Shown here: piece after piece, positions 43,294 through 52,117 of the stretch
How positions within the stretch are numbered: position 1 is the stretch's first letter
Layout of the letters: each line of letters begins with the position of its first letter
Translations under genes and position numbers: made by a program
Assembly (NCBI GenBank): GCA_959604355.1
Contig: CAUHAO010000002.1
Location: 97,414-161,413 of the forward strand
DNA from: an uncultured Eubacteriales bacterium
GTDB lineage: Bacteria > Bacillota > Clostridia > Oscillospirales > UBA644
Length of the DNA stretch: 64,000 nucleotides
Reading direction: 5' to 3'
The notes under the pieces: generated by a model
The model's input: the letters and a program-made list of their open reading frames with translations, nothing else
Told to the model about the DNA's origin: nothing
The model's database searches: none

Positions 43294-43833
43294 TCACTCC
43301 TTGTCGAAACTGAGTATGCCGATATAGGGAAGATTTCTGTAACGTTCATCATAGTCGAGGCCGTAACCGACTACAAACTCGTCTTTGATCTCAAACCCGC
43401 AGTAATCGAGACTGACATCGGCGACTCGCCGTTCCGGTTTATTGAGCATTGCGCAGATTTTCAGGGAACCGGGATGACGGGTTTTGAGCATTTCAATTAC
43501 TTTTGAAAGTGTATAGCCGCTGTCGAGAATATCCTCAACGATAAGTATATCGTATTCAGAAATATTTATATCAAGATCTTTAATTATTTTCACGTTTCCG
43601 CGCGATGTCGTGGATGCACCGTAACTGGAAATAATCATAAAGTCTATCGCAAGCGGAATATCCTTGCATGCTCTTATAAGATCCGCAAGAAAAACGACGG
43701 AGCCTTTGAGTATTGAGACAAAAAGCAGTTTGCGATTGCTTCCCGAATAGTCTTTGACTATTTGCTCGCCCAACTCGGCCACACGCTTTTTAATACTCTC
43801 CTCCGATATGTAAACTGAAACTTTTTCACTCAT
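43294..43833 (-). CDS. hpt: Hypoxanthine phosphoribosyltransferase
   Basis: A 179-residue purine salvage enzyme that makes IMP (and GMP) from hypoxanthine (guanine) and PRPP. The PRPP motif is ILIVEDILDSGYTL (about residues 95-108), with LKGSVVFLADLIR and the C-terminal FVVGYGLDYDERYRNLPYIG. Together with xpt and the nucleoside importer in this window it covers purine salvage. It sits between tilS and ftsH, the usual order. Confidence 0.96.
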   Translation of the reverse strand: MSEKVSVYISEESIKKRVAELGEQIVKDYSGSNRKLLFVSILKGSVVFLADLIRACKDIPLAIDFMIISSYGASTTSRGNVKIIKDLDINISEYDILIVEDILDSGYTLSKVIEMLKTRHPGSLKICAMLNKPERRVADVSLDYCGFEIKDEFVVGYGLDYDERYRNLPYIGILSFDKE

Positions 43834-43854
43834 TATGAATTTTACCTATCCTTT

Positions 43855-45219
43855 TTAATTATTATTCATCTTGTTTGAAAGTTTTTTAATGCTGACATGA
43901 AAAGCCCTTTTGCCTTTTTGAGGATAATATCCTTTGTTCGCGCCGTAGCCCGAAAGCCATACCACCTCATAGTCTGTCGCTATCACCGGGATTCCGGAAC
44001 GTTCCTCCGATGGGACCTTTTCGTCTGTAAAGAGCTTTTTTATTGTTTTTCCCGGTCTGTCGAGTAATGTGATACGGTCTCCTGACTCTCTCGATCTTAT
44101 ATATATCGGGCACACGTCATGGTATACAAAGCAATCTTTGACGTTTTCGGCTGTCACAGTTGTTTCGGATACAAGTATTTCAAACTCTCCCAAAAGATTT
44201 ACAACACCTATTTTAATCTGTGTTTTTGGTAAAAGTATGACATCCGCCGCAATATTATCTGTATTTAAGATATCCACGCGGTCATAGCGTTTAATTGCGA
44301 TGAATTTATCGTTGATCTGGATTTTGTCGGACGTTTTGCCGCAGCGAATAAGACGAGTGATATCTATGGTTTGTTTATAAGTCATATTTATTCCGAATTC
44401 TTTGCATTTAAGCCTGACGATTCGTGACAGTATGCTTTGCGGCAATCCCTCTATGTCCGCAGTGAGCAGTTGATCCCCGCATTCCGCAAGGCGCTTTTTT
44501 GCTTCTGAAACGAGGTAACTTTCGTCATCTGATATAGTGCTTATGAAATGCTCTACGGCGGTATCGAGAGACGGATTTATATTTTTCATCTCCGGGATTA
44601 TTATGTTGCGTATTTTGTTCCTCGAATAAACGCATTCCGCGTTCGTTTTATCAATGAAAAATGGGGTATGTGTTTCTTTGCAGTACCGTACGGTCTCTTC
44701 TTTCGTGCAGCAGAGTAGGGGACGGACAACAAGGTCATCCCTTACCGTAGGTATGCCGCAGGCACCTGACGGACCGCAGCCGCGGATCATGTTGAAAAAA
44801 AATGTTTCCGTGTTGTCGTTGGCGTTATGCGCGGTTGCTATATGTGAAAAGGAAAACTCCGTTCGGACGATATCGAAAAAAGCATAACGGACGTTTCTTG
44901 CGAAATCCTCGGTCGACGCATTTCTCTTTTTTGCCTCGATATCGACGCTGACAGAGCGGAAAGCGACGTCGTTTTGTTTACAGAATTCCTTCACCGCCGC
45001 TTCTTCCGCGTCGGATTCTTTACGGAGTTTGTGGTTGATATGTGCGACTGCGAAAGGGAAGTTAAACGAATCACGATTGTCAATGAAAAAACGGAGCATC
45101 GCCATCGAATCCGAGCCTCCGGACACGGCAAGCACAACACCTGTGCAGTTTGCAAAAAGCCCGTTTTTCCCGATGTGGCTGAATATTTTGTTGTCGATAT
45201 CAGTCTTCTTTATTATCAT
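43855..45219 (-). CDS. tilS: tRNA(Ile) lysidine synthetase
   Basis: A 454-residue ATP-dependent enzyme that converts C34 of tRNA-Ile(CAU) to lysidine. The PP-loop LAVSGGSDSMAML is near residues 30-42, and DVAFRSVSVD, ATAHNANDNTETFFFNM and IRNIIIPEM follow in order. The C-terminal domain has GDRITL and KKLFTDEKVP. The frame overlaps dnaB by 20 bases. Family is certain. Confidence 0.95.
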   Translation of the reverse strand: MIIKKTDIDNKIFSHIGKNGLFANCTGVVLAVSGGSDSMAMLRFFIDNRDSFNFPFAVAHINHKLRKESDAEEAAVKEFCKQNDVAFRSVSVDIEAKKRNASTEDFARNVRYAFFDIVRTEFSFSHIATAHNANDNTETFFFNMIRGCGPSGACGIPTVRDDLVVRPLLCCTKEETVRYCKETHTPFFIDKTNAECVYSRNKIRNIIIPEMKNINPSLDTAVEHFISTISDDESYLVSEAKKRLAECGDQLLTADIEGLPQSILSRIVRLKCKEFGINMTYKQTIDITRLIRCGKTSDKIQINDKFIAIKRYDRVDILNTDNIAADVILLPKTQIKIGVVNLLGEFEILVSETTVTAENVKDCFVYHDVCPIYIRSRESGDRITLLDRPGKTIKKLFTDEKVPSEERSGIPVIATDYEVVWLSGYGANKGYYPQKGKRAFHVSIKKLSNKMNNN

Positions 45220-46570
45220 ATCTCGGTTTAGAATCGCTCATTGCTTTGAAAGATGTGTGAGAGCCGTCCCAGTAAACTCTGAGCTTACCTGTTTGACCGT
45301 GTCTGTTTTTCGCGACTATCAGCTCTCTGATATTCGAATTTTCTTCGCTGTCATCTTTGCTTATGAATATAACAACGTCTGCGTCCTGCTCGATAGAACC
45401 CGAGTCTCGCAGGTCGGAAAGTCTGGGGGTCTTGTCGCCCTGACGCTGTTCAATGCTTCTCGACATCTGGCTGAGTACGATTATCGGGACATTCAGTTCT
45501 TTTGCCATTATTTTGAGCGAACGGGTGAGTGCGGAGACTTGCTGAACGACATTTTCTCTTTGTCCCGGTTCCGTGCCCATCATAAGCTGGAGATAGTCGA
45601 CTACAACAAGTCCGAGATTTTTGCGCTGACGCAGTTTTGATTTGATCTCGTTTATTGTTACGTTGGTTGAATCTGAAAGTAGCAGCTTCGTATCTTTAAG
45701 CCTCGGCCATATTTCGTGCAGAGATGCCCAATCGTCTCGCGAAAGTTTTCCCGTTTGAAGCACCTTGCTGTCTATCGAAAGTACGCTTGAAAGCACACGC
45801 TGCGCAAGCTCGGAGTTTGACATTTCCAATGAGAAAAATACGACGTCTTTTTTAGGGTTCTTTTTTGAGAATTTATAGCACGGCAGTTCACCGCGCGCGA
45901 CATTATACGCGACGTTGAGCGCAAGAGAAGTTTTACCTACACCCGGGCGCGCCGCGAGGATTATAAGATTGCCCTTGTTAAGTCCGCCGATAAATTCGTC
46001 AAGCGAAGATATTCCCGTTTTAAGAGCCTCGAATTTGCCCGAATCGTCATGCTCTATATCGGAAAAGCGCTGCATTTCTTCTCTTACTACATCGTCGATA
46101 GGGCGAAGGCTCATCTGCTCGCGATCTATTGAGATATCGAAAAATCGCTGCTGGGCAATATCGAGCACTTTTGCAAGTTCCTCATTATCATAACACATTT
46201 CAGAGACATCCTGACATGTGCCTATTATATGCCTGAGGCCTGCCTTTTCTTTGATTATTTTGGAATACTGTTCAATATTTCCGATCATTGATGCAGATTC
46301 TGCAAGGGATATAAGGTATTCCTTGTCGGTTTGCTCATCAAACGAGTCGGATTCCCGCATCTTTTCTATAAGCATGACCGCTTCTATCGGCTGCGAAAGG
46401 TTATACAACTCCAACATCGCTGTGAAAATACGGCGATGCTTCTCGATATAGAAATGCTCGGGGGTAAGTAATGTTACCGCCTTTTCCATCTGACGTGGAT
46501 CGAGCAGTATTGATCCGAGTACTACCTGTTCAGCTTCCGCGCTGTAAGGTACTTTTTGTTCGTATTCCAT
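45200..46570 (-). CDS. dnaB: Replicative DNA helicase
   Basis: A 456-residue hexameric helicase. The N-terminal DnaG-interacting domain begins PYSAEAEQVVLGSILLD. The RecA-like domain has Walker A ARPGVGKTSLALN (about residues 215-227), Walker B LVVVDYLQLM, and SQMSRSIEQR. There is no intein. It lies in the conserved yybS-gdpP-rplI-dnaB order (dnaC in Bacillus). Confidence 0.97.
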   Translation of the reverse strand: MEYEQKVPYSAEAEQVVLGSILLDPRQMEKAVTLLTPEHFYIEKHRRIFTAMLELYNLSQPIEAVMLIEKMRESDSFDEQTDKEYLISLAESASMIGNIEQYSKIIKEKAGLRHIIGTCQDVSEMCYDNEELAKVLDIAQQRFFDISIDREQMSLRPIDDVVREEMQRFSDIEHDDSGKFEALKTGISSLDEFIGGLNKGNLIILAARPGVGKTSLALNVAYNVARGELPCYKFSKKNPKKDVVFFSLEMSNSELAQRVLSSVLSIDSKVLQTGKLSRDDWASLHEIWPRLKDTKLLLSDSTNVTINEIKSKLRQRKNLGLVVVDYLQLMMGTEPGQRENVVQQVSALTRSLKIMAKELNVPIIVLSQMSRSIEQRQGDKTPRLSDLRDSGSIEQDADVVIFISKDDSEENSNIRELIVAKNRHGQTGKLRVYWDGSHTSFKAMSDSKPRYDNKED

Positions 46571-46593
46571 AAGAGTCTGCCTTGTATGTTTTT

Positions 46594-47037
46594 TTATTCG
46601 GGTATCACGTGGATAGCTATCTTAGCGGATATTTCGGGATAAAGTCGTATATCTGCGGTATATTCACCGTATGTTTTGATCGCGGCGGAAAGATTGATCT
46701 TTTTCTTATCAACCGTAACGCCGTGAGTCTTTTCGAGTTCGTCCGCGACTTCTTTCGATGTTATCGCTCCGAAAAGCTTAGCCTCACTGCCTTTTGCTTT
46801 AATAGTGAGTGATATTTTTTCAAGCTCGGCCTTCTGTTTTTTTGCCGCGGCTTCTTCTTCCGCATGTTTCTTTGCTGCTGCCGCGTTCTGCATGTTTACA
46901 ATGTTCTTATTGACCGCGGTCGCTTCAACCGCAAGTTTTTTGGGAAAAAGATAATTTCTCGCATATCCGTCGGAAACTTTGACCGTCTGGTTTTTTTTTC
47001 CTATGGATTTAACGTCTTGAAGCAAAATTACTTCCAT
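46594..47037 (-). CDS. rplI: 50S ribosomal protein L9
   Basis: A 147-residue ribosomal protein with two globular domains joined by a long helix. The start MEVILLQDVKSIGKKNQTV and GYARNYLFPKKLAVEAT are diagnostic. The helix (about residues 45-75) is Ala/Lys/Glu-rich. AAAGGA lies upstream of the start. Standard length. Confidence 0.97.
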   Translation of the reverse strand: MEVILLQDVKSIGKKNQTVKVSDGYARNYLFPKKLAVEATAVNKNIVNMQNAAAAKKHAEEEAAAKKQKAELEKISLTIKAKGSEAKLFGAITSKEVADELEKTHGVTVDKKKINLSAAIKTYGEYTADIRLYPEISAKIAIHVIPE

Positions 47038-47055
47038 GGTGATGATGTCCTTTCA

Positions 47056-49035
47056 TTAAAGCGAAGTCTGGGGAATACGTTGTTCTTCAACATATTCGTC
47101 TATTGCGTTTGTAAGTTTTATATAAGCTTCTTTGATATGGGTGTTGGAGAGCTGTGTCCCCGCCATCGACTGGTGACCGCCGCCCCCGAGTTTTTCCATT
47201 ATCAGCTGAACGTTTATGGACCCGAAAGATCTTGCGGAAATGTTGATAGAACCGTTTTTCATCTCAAAGAGCGTGAACGCTGCCCGTACGTTTTCTATGT
47301 TGAGCATTTCGTCCGCGGCCTGAGAACTTGCGATTTTCAGGTTTCCGTCAAGGTCTTTTGCGCAAACGGAGATCGCGAAAACGTCATGATATATTTCGGC
47401 ATTACGTATTATTTCGGCACGTGATTTGTAGGTTTCCATATCCGTCTGGAAGAGAAGTTTGACGTTGGATGTGCTTGCCCCCTTGGATCTCAGATACGAC
47501 GACGCATCAAATGTGCATGTTCCGGTTTTAACCGTGAAATTTTTCGTGTCCAGGTATATGCCTGAAAGGATCGCATCCGCTTCAATGGCGGAAATGGGGC
47601 ATCGTTCGATATATTCGATTATTTCGGTTACCATCTCACATGTCGATGACGCGTAAGGTTCGTGGAAGAACAGGTCCGTGTTCTGTATGAAGTCGGCGCT
47701 CTTTCTGTGGTGATCAATCACGACTACATGTGCCGCATGGCTGAGCAGTTCCGGCATTTCGGTGTAAGACGGGCGATGTGTGTCCACAACGACGACCATT
47801 GTCCGCAGCCCCGCGTTCATCAGAGCGTCTTCCTTTGATATGAACAAATTAGAATGAGACTTGGAGCCTTTCAGTTTGTCATAGATCGTATCTGCGAGGT
47901 TCGTTTTCTCATCAAGAACGATATATGCTTCCTTTTTTCGGGAGCGGGCAACTGCGCACACGCCTACACATGCGCCGAGACTGTCCATGTCTGCGTATTT
48001 ATGCCCCATTACGATGACCTTGTCAACATCTGAAAGCAGTTCGTCGAATCTCGTCGCCGTAACTCTTGATTTTATCTTTGCGCGGCTGTCGTTGAGTTTT
48101 GCGTATCCGCCGAAAAATTCGAAACCGTCGGTGCTGTTGACCGCGACTTGGTCGCCGCCACGGCTAAGCGCCATATCCAGAGCTTCTCTTGCCGCGAGCT
48201 CGTTCTCCGCCAGAGACTCTCTTTCGTATCCGAGTCCGACAGAGAGGGTGGGCTGGATATCCGTCTGAATATTCAATTCTCTTACAGAGTCGAGTATCGA
48301 GAATTTCTCGGCTTTGAAATCTTCAAGATACTTGTTTTCGAAAATAAATATATATCGGTTCGAGTCTATTTTACGGAGTATGCCTCCGGCTATCTGAGCC
48401 CAGTTGCTTACGGCGTCATCAACTTTCGCCATTGCCGCGGAACGGTCGCTTTCCTTGATGTTTCTGAAAAGCTCCTCGTAGTTATCCACGATGATATAGG
48501 ATATAACGGGTTTTGAGAGTTCGTGAACTCTCTGCAAATGAACAAAATCCGATGTTTCGAAAAAATATATGACATGCAGTTCCGTATCGTTGAGCACGCA
48601 GCAATCGTTGTATGTCTTGAAATTTTTGTCCTTGAAATCGATATCGTTGATGCTCTGTTTGAGTATAGCTCTGTCAATGTCATCAACATTTTGAAGATCC
48701 GCCGTGAATTCCTCGCCGAAGGCGGAGCAGAAAGACTCGCTGAACCAGAGAACGTTTTTGTTTTTGTCACAGACCAGTATCGGTATAGGAAACTCCGAAA
48801 GACGCTTGAGAGACGTCAGGTCAAGCATTGCAACGGTGTTTTTGAGTACTTTTTTCATACTGCGGCGTATTATCTGGGCGTATATTTCGTAGAAGAGGAT
48901 AAAGCATCCCGCACAGAACAGAAAAATGTTGCTCAGCAGACTGGGCTGGAATATCTGGAACAGCACAGCAAATGTTGCAAGGATAACGTAAGAAATGCGG
49001 GCGGCAATTGCTGTCACAATATACTTTCCGCGCAT
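47056..49035 (-). CDS. gdpP: GdpP-like cyclic-di-AMP phosphodiesterase
   Basis: A 659-residue membrane enzyme that hydrolyses c-di-AMP, controlling potassium and cell-wall homeostasis. Order of parts: two N-terminal helices (residues ~5-50), a PAS-like domain (FPIPILVCDKNKNVLWFS), a degenerate GGDEF domain (~170-310), then DHH (VMGHKYADMDSLGA, VVVVDTHR, VIDHHRKS) and DHHA1 (LGGGGHQSMAG). All metal-binding motifs of the DHH domain are intact. The start overlaps the yybS stop by one base. Confidence 0.95.
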   Translation of the reverse strand: MRGKYIVTAIAARISYVILATFAVLFQIFQPSLLSNIFLFCAGCFILFYEIYAQIIRRSMKKVLKNTVAMLDLTSLKRLSEFPIPILVCDKNKNVLWFSESFCSAFGEEFTADLQNVDDIDRAILKQSINDIDFKDKNFKTYNDCCVLNDTELHVIYFFETSDFVHLQRVHELSKPVISYIIVDNYEELFRNIKESDRSAAMAKVDDAVSNWAQIAGGILRKIDSNRYIFIFENKYLEDFKAEKFSILDSVRELNIQTDIQPTLSVGLGYERESLAENELAAREALDMALSRGGDQVAVNSTDGFEFFGGYAKLNDSRAKIKSRVTATRFDELLSDVDKVIVMGHKYADMDSLGACVGVCAVARSRKKEAYIVLDEKTNLADTIYDKLKGSKSHSNLFISKEDALMNAGLRTMVVVVDTHRPSYTEMPELLSHAAHVVVIDHHRKSADFIQNTDLFFHEPYASSTCEMVTEIIEYIERCPISAIEADAILSGIYLDTKNFTVKTGTCTFDASSYLRSKGASTSNVKLLFQTDMETYKSRAEIIRNAEIYHDVFAISVCAKDLDGNLKIASSQAADEMLNIENVRAAFTLFEMKNGSINISARSFGSINVQLIMEKLGGGGHQSMAGTQLSNTHIKEAYIKLTNAIDEYVEEQRIPQTSL

Positions 49036-50018
49036 TATTTGGTTCCTCCGAATTGTTTGATTTTTTCACGTATATTGAATAAACTGTCGAATACTATTCC
49101 GAAAATCGCGAGCATTGACATACCGAACGAAACAAACACGGCGAATACGGAGATAAGGATGATGAGCGTGAAGCGCAGGGGCGCCGATTTCTGCTTGAAT
49201 TCAAGAAGAAAGGCTATGACGCTTAGCCCCGAATACGCGAATACCGTATTGAGTATCACATATATATTTGACACGAATATGTTGAGAGGGTCGGACGATT
49301 TAGTGATGGAGAAGAGCACACAGATAACGTATACAGCAAGAAATATCTTTCCAGCATGAAAATCGCTGAATTTTCCCATATGAGAGGTCGAGCCGGGAGA
49401 AAGCTTGTTCATTAAAGCTTTTAGTGTCCAGAAAACGATGAGTATCTGTATCAACGTACAAATAATGACCACAGAGGGCATGAACGTAACAATCGTGCTG
49501 TAAAGCATCTGTGTCAGTTCTGACGCCGTAAGCTGCGTCATTTCTTGGATTTGAACTTCCTGATAGAGAATTTCGATGCTTTGGCCTATCATGTCCTTGT
49601 AATATTTGAAGATGGGGGAGAAGGCCGTTTTGATGTCAAAATCACCTGTCTGTGTATAGGTGAATAGCAGCAGAAGCGCGAATATCAGGACGGTGACGAT
49701 CGCGCCCACGCGTATTGCGGTACTTTTCAGGTCACATTTGCCTTTGAAACAGCAGCCCGTGAAAAATCCGACGGGAAAGAAGAGTATAGCGGCGAGCAGC
49801 GCAAGCAGTATGTCGTTTGAAAGAAAAAACACCGAGGCAACTGTAAACGAAAGCGCAAACAGAGAAGGCCAACAGCCCGCCTGATCCCACGCAACGCTTG
49901 CAGCGGTCATTATTGCCGCGATAACTGCGAAAGGTATCAGCAGGAGCGGGAAGAGCATTCCGCCCGCGACCAATATGCCGGCAACAAAAGGTAATATTAT
50001 GCAAATGACCTTTTTCAT
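49035..50018 (-). CDS. YybS-like DUF2232 membrane protein
   Basis: A 327-residue protein with about eight to nine helices and no catalytic motif. It is identified by topology and position: yybS precedes gdpP (yybT), rplI and dnaC in Bacillus. Function is unknown in all bacteria. GGAG precedes the start by nine bases. It is the first gene of the minus-strand operon; the AT-rich upstream region (50040-50130) holds TATAAT-like elements but no clear -35. Confidence 0.78.
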   Translation of the reverse strand: MKKVICIILPFVAGILVAGGMLFPLLLIPFAVIAAIMTAASVAWDQAGCWPSLFALSFTVASVFFLSNDILLALLAAILFFPVGFFTGCCFKGKCDLKSTAIRVGAIVTVLIFALLLLFTYTQTGDFDIKTAFSPIFKYYKDMIGQSIEILYQEVQIQEMTQLTASELTQMLYSTIVTFMPSVVIICTLIQILIVFWTLKALMNKLSPGSTSHMGKFSDFHAGKIFLAVYVICVLFSITKSSDPLNIFVSNIYVILNTVFAYSGLSVIAFLLEFKQKSAPLRFTLIILISVFAVFVSFGMSMLAIFGIVFDSLFNIREKIKQFGGTK

Positions 50019-50156
50019 TCTTTATTACTCCGAAAAACCATGGAAAAATAATTAAAGATTATATAACAGATATATTATATCAGAAATTTCCATAAAAATA
50101 AATACTTTTTCGTTTATTGTCGTAAATATTTAAGTTTTTAGCGGAAATTTATGCAA

Positions 50157-50188
50157 AAACGAGCGGGGAAAAGGTTCCTCGCTCGTTT
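50157..50188 (-). terminator. Rho-independent terminator of the P-loop ATPase gene
   Basis: On the minus strand AAACGAGCG pairs with CGCTCGTTT (stem extendable through the flanking GAGG/CCCC) and is followed by TTTTT overlapping GCAT. Confidence 0.8.
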
Positions 50189-50202
50189 AGCATGGCTTCT
50201 GT

Positions 50203-50844
50203 TTACCAATATTTTTTTGTCAGTATGTCAATAAACCGTACACCGTTGGGAGCCATGGAATTTCTCAACTCGGAAGATACGGTCGTCATCTTTACGGGCA
50301 AACCGCATTTTTCGGCGAATTCCTTTGCTTTCTGAATCGACGCATAAACATCGTCGGGCTTAGTGCCGGTGCCGAGATTTGAATTGTTTATCAACGCCGT
50401 CATTCGGAGCGTTGACGCACGTTCTATATCGTAAAGCAGAGACGTAGTCTCGTTAAGATCTTCCGTCAGCGGACGGTAAAAGTTGAGTACGTAAAACATC
50501 TCATATCCCTGCTCCGCAATATCCGCGGCATATCTGCCGAGCACTATCGCGCCGGCGTCGTCACCGCCGATATCCCATACTGCGACACAGTCCTTCTTGA
50601 ATACCTGCTGAATCTCCGCAGGGAGCGCGGGAATATCAAGGTTCGTGTTTGCGTAGAGAGGGGCGATTAACCGTATGCCGTTTTTTTCGAGAATGTCTTT
50701 ATTGTCCGCGGAACGAAAGTACGGGTTTACGATGTCTGCGTCTATGAGGTAAACAGGCTTTTCACTTTTGAGTGAAAGAGCCATGTTCACGGCTATATTG
50801 CTTTTGCCGCTGCCGTAATGTCCGGTTATAATAATATGCTTCAT
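50203..50844 (-). CDS. MinD/CobQ-like P-loop ATPase of unknown role
   Basis: A 213-residue cytosolic protein with the P-loop ITGHYGSGKSNIAVNMA (about residues 5-21), a deviant-Walker-like start followed by the switch VYLIDADIVNPYFRS and VWDIGGDDAGA. Proteins of this kind occur in Clostridia next to 2-oxoacid oxidoreductases, but no such genes are here. A metal-insertion or partition-like role is possible; none can be shown. The ribosome site (GGATAG) is weak. It stands between two terminators and so is probably transcribed on its own. Confidence 0.72.
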   Translation of the reverse strand: MKHIIITGHYGSGKSNIAVNMALSLKSEKPVYLIDADIVNPYFRSADNKDILEKNGIRLIAPLYANTNLDIPALPAEIQQVFKKDCVAVWDIGGDDAGAIVLGRYAADIAEQGYEMFYVLNFYRPLTEDLNETTSLLYDIERASTLRMTALINNSNLGTGTKPDDVYASIQKAKEFAEKCGLPVKMTTVSSELRNSMAPNGVRFIDILTKKYW

Positions 50845-50861
50845 AGAATCTATCCAATCTT

Positions 50862-50910
50862 AAAAAAGACCTGTCGTTTTGCACCGTTGTTTGTCGGTGG
50901 GCGACAGGTC
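50862..50910 (-). terminator. Rho-independent terminator of the deacetylase gene
   Basis: On the minus strand GACCTGTCG (50902-50910) and CGACAGGTC (50868-50876) form the outer stem, with an ACCG/CGGT-type inner stem, followed by TTTTTT. Confidence 0.8.
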
Positions 50911-50915
50911 GGCTT

Positions 50916-52091
50916 TTATGCTGCTTTTCGTCTTTGCACTACGGGCACGTCGCTCGAAAGGGGGAGAATGGTGTAGCCTTTGGCTATAAGCCCTTCGATT
51001 ATTTCTGGCAGAGCCTCAACGGTAGTGCTTTTATCCGCGGTGTCATGCATAAGTATTATCGCGGGGCTGCGTAGCTCTCCGTTGCTTTTTTTTACGCCGT
51101 TAAGCACGTTTTTGACGATTTTGTCTTTTTCAAGTGTTCTTACGGATGCGTCGCCGCTGTCCACGTTCCAGTCGCAATAAATAAGGCCTGCGGCGTTAAT
51201 CTGAGGGATCGCTGCGGGGATTACGTCTTCCGCATTGCGGATCGTAGCATCAGAGCCGCCGGGAAAGCGGAAAAATGTCGGAAGATAACCCGTGGTTTCA
51301 ACGATTTTTGCTTGTAGCTTTTCCATGTCCGCAAAGAAAAAATCTGCTTTGTCCGAGGCAGTCTGTCCTTCGTATATCTTATACAGAGTGTCCCAGTTGT
51401 GGGAATAGGTGTGGTTGCCGAGGGTGTGCCCCGAATTGACTATCCGCTGGTATTTTTCTATACCGCTGCCTTTCCAGTTGGGAAAAAAGGTCGCTTTCAC
51501 GCCGTATTCGTCGAGGATGTCAAGGATCATGTTTGTATGCTTCGACACACCGTCGTCGAATGTCAGGAATGCGAATTTTCCTTCGTCGGTATACGCTGCG
51601 GTTTGTTCGGAATCTCCGCTGAGTTCTGAGATTTTCTTCTGAAGTTCGATGATTTGTTTCGTCAGAGAGGTGTTCGTTTCCTTCAGGGCTTCAAGCTGTT
51701 TTTCGAGGTTGTTCGATTTTATCGTCAAAGACTCGACCGAACCCTCCGCGCTTTCAAGCGCGAGGAGCTCGTTGTTTAATTCCTCGTTTTTCTTCACAAG
51801 TTCGTCATACAGCGCCTTAAGCGATTCGTAGTCGGATGATTTTTCGTCAAACTTTCCCTGCAGGACGACGGACTCTGATCTTAAAGCCGACATTTCATCG
51901 TTGATTTGCGATATCTTTGTGCTCATAGCATCGCTTTCTTTGCGCATGGAGTTTATCGTGCAGATCGCGTATATGCAAACAGCTATCGCGGCGATAAGAG
52001 CTATCGCGAGGAAGGCAACAAAAATGCTCAGAGTTCGGTTTTTCGCCTTAAGGGCTTTCTTGGTTGTACGCAGAGGAGTCTGTTCTTCCAT
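50916..52091 (-). CDS. Membrane-anchored polysaccharide deacetylase with coiled coil
   Basis: A 391-residue surface protein: a basic N-terminus, one helix (residues ~22-45), a long coiled coil (~50-160) and a NodB deacetylase domain (~170-385). Catalytic motifs are FLTFDDGV (base and metal Asp pair), GNHTYSHNWDTLY (metal His pair), FRFPGGSD and the late LMHDT. Such enzymes remove acetyl groups from peptidoglycan or other glycans; PdaA members act in the spore cortex. The coiled coil suggests oligomers or a septal scaffold link. The substrate is not determined. It lies between proS and the P-loop gene. Confidence 0.9.
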   Translation of the reverse strand: MEEQTPLRTTKKALKAKNRTLSIFVAFLAIALIAAIAVCIYAICTINSMRKESDAMSTKISQINDEMSALRSESVVLQGKFDEKSSDYESLKALYDELVKKNEELNNELLALESAEGSVESLTIKSNNLEKQLEALKETNTSLTKQIIELQKKISELSGDSEQTAAYTDEGKFAFLTFDDGVSKHTNMILDILDEYGVKATFFPNWKGSGIEKYQRIVNSGHTLGNHTYSHNWDTLYKIYEGQTASDKADFFFADMEKLQAKIVETTGYLPTFFRFPGGSDATIRNAEDVIPAAIPQINAAGLIYCDWNVDSGDASVRTLEKDKIVKNVLNGVKKSNGELRSPAIILMHDTADKSTTVEALPEIIEGLIAKGYTILPLSSDVPVVQRRKAA

Positions 52092-52117
52092 AGCAATTCA
52101 CCCCTTCTTCGGATAAA

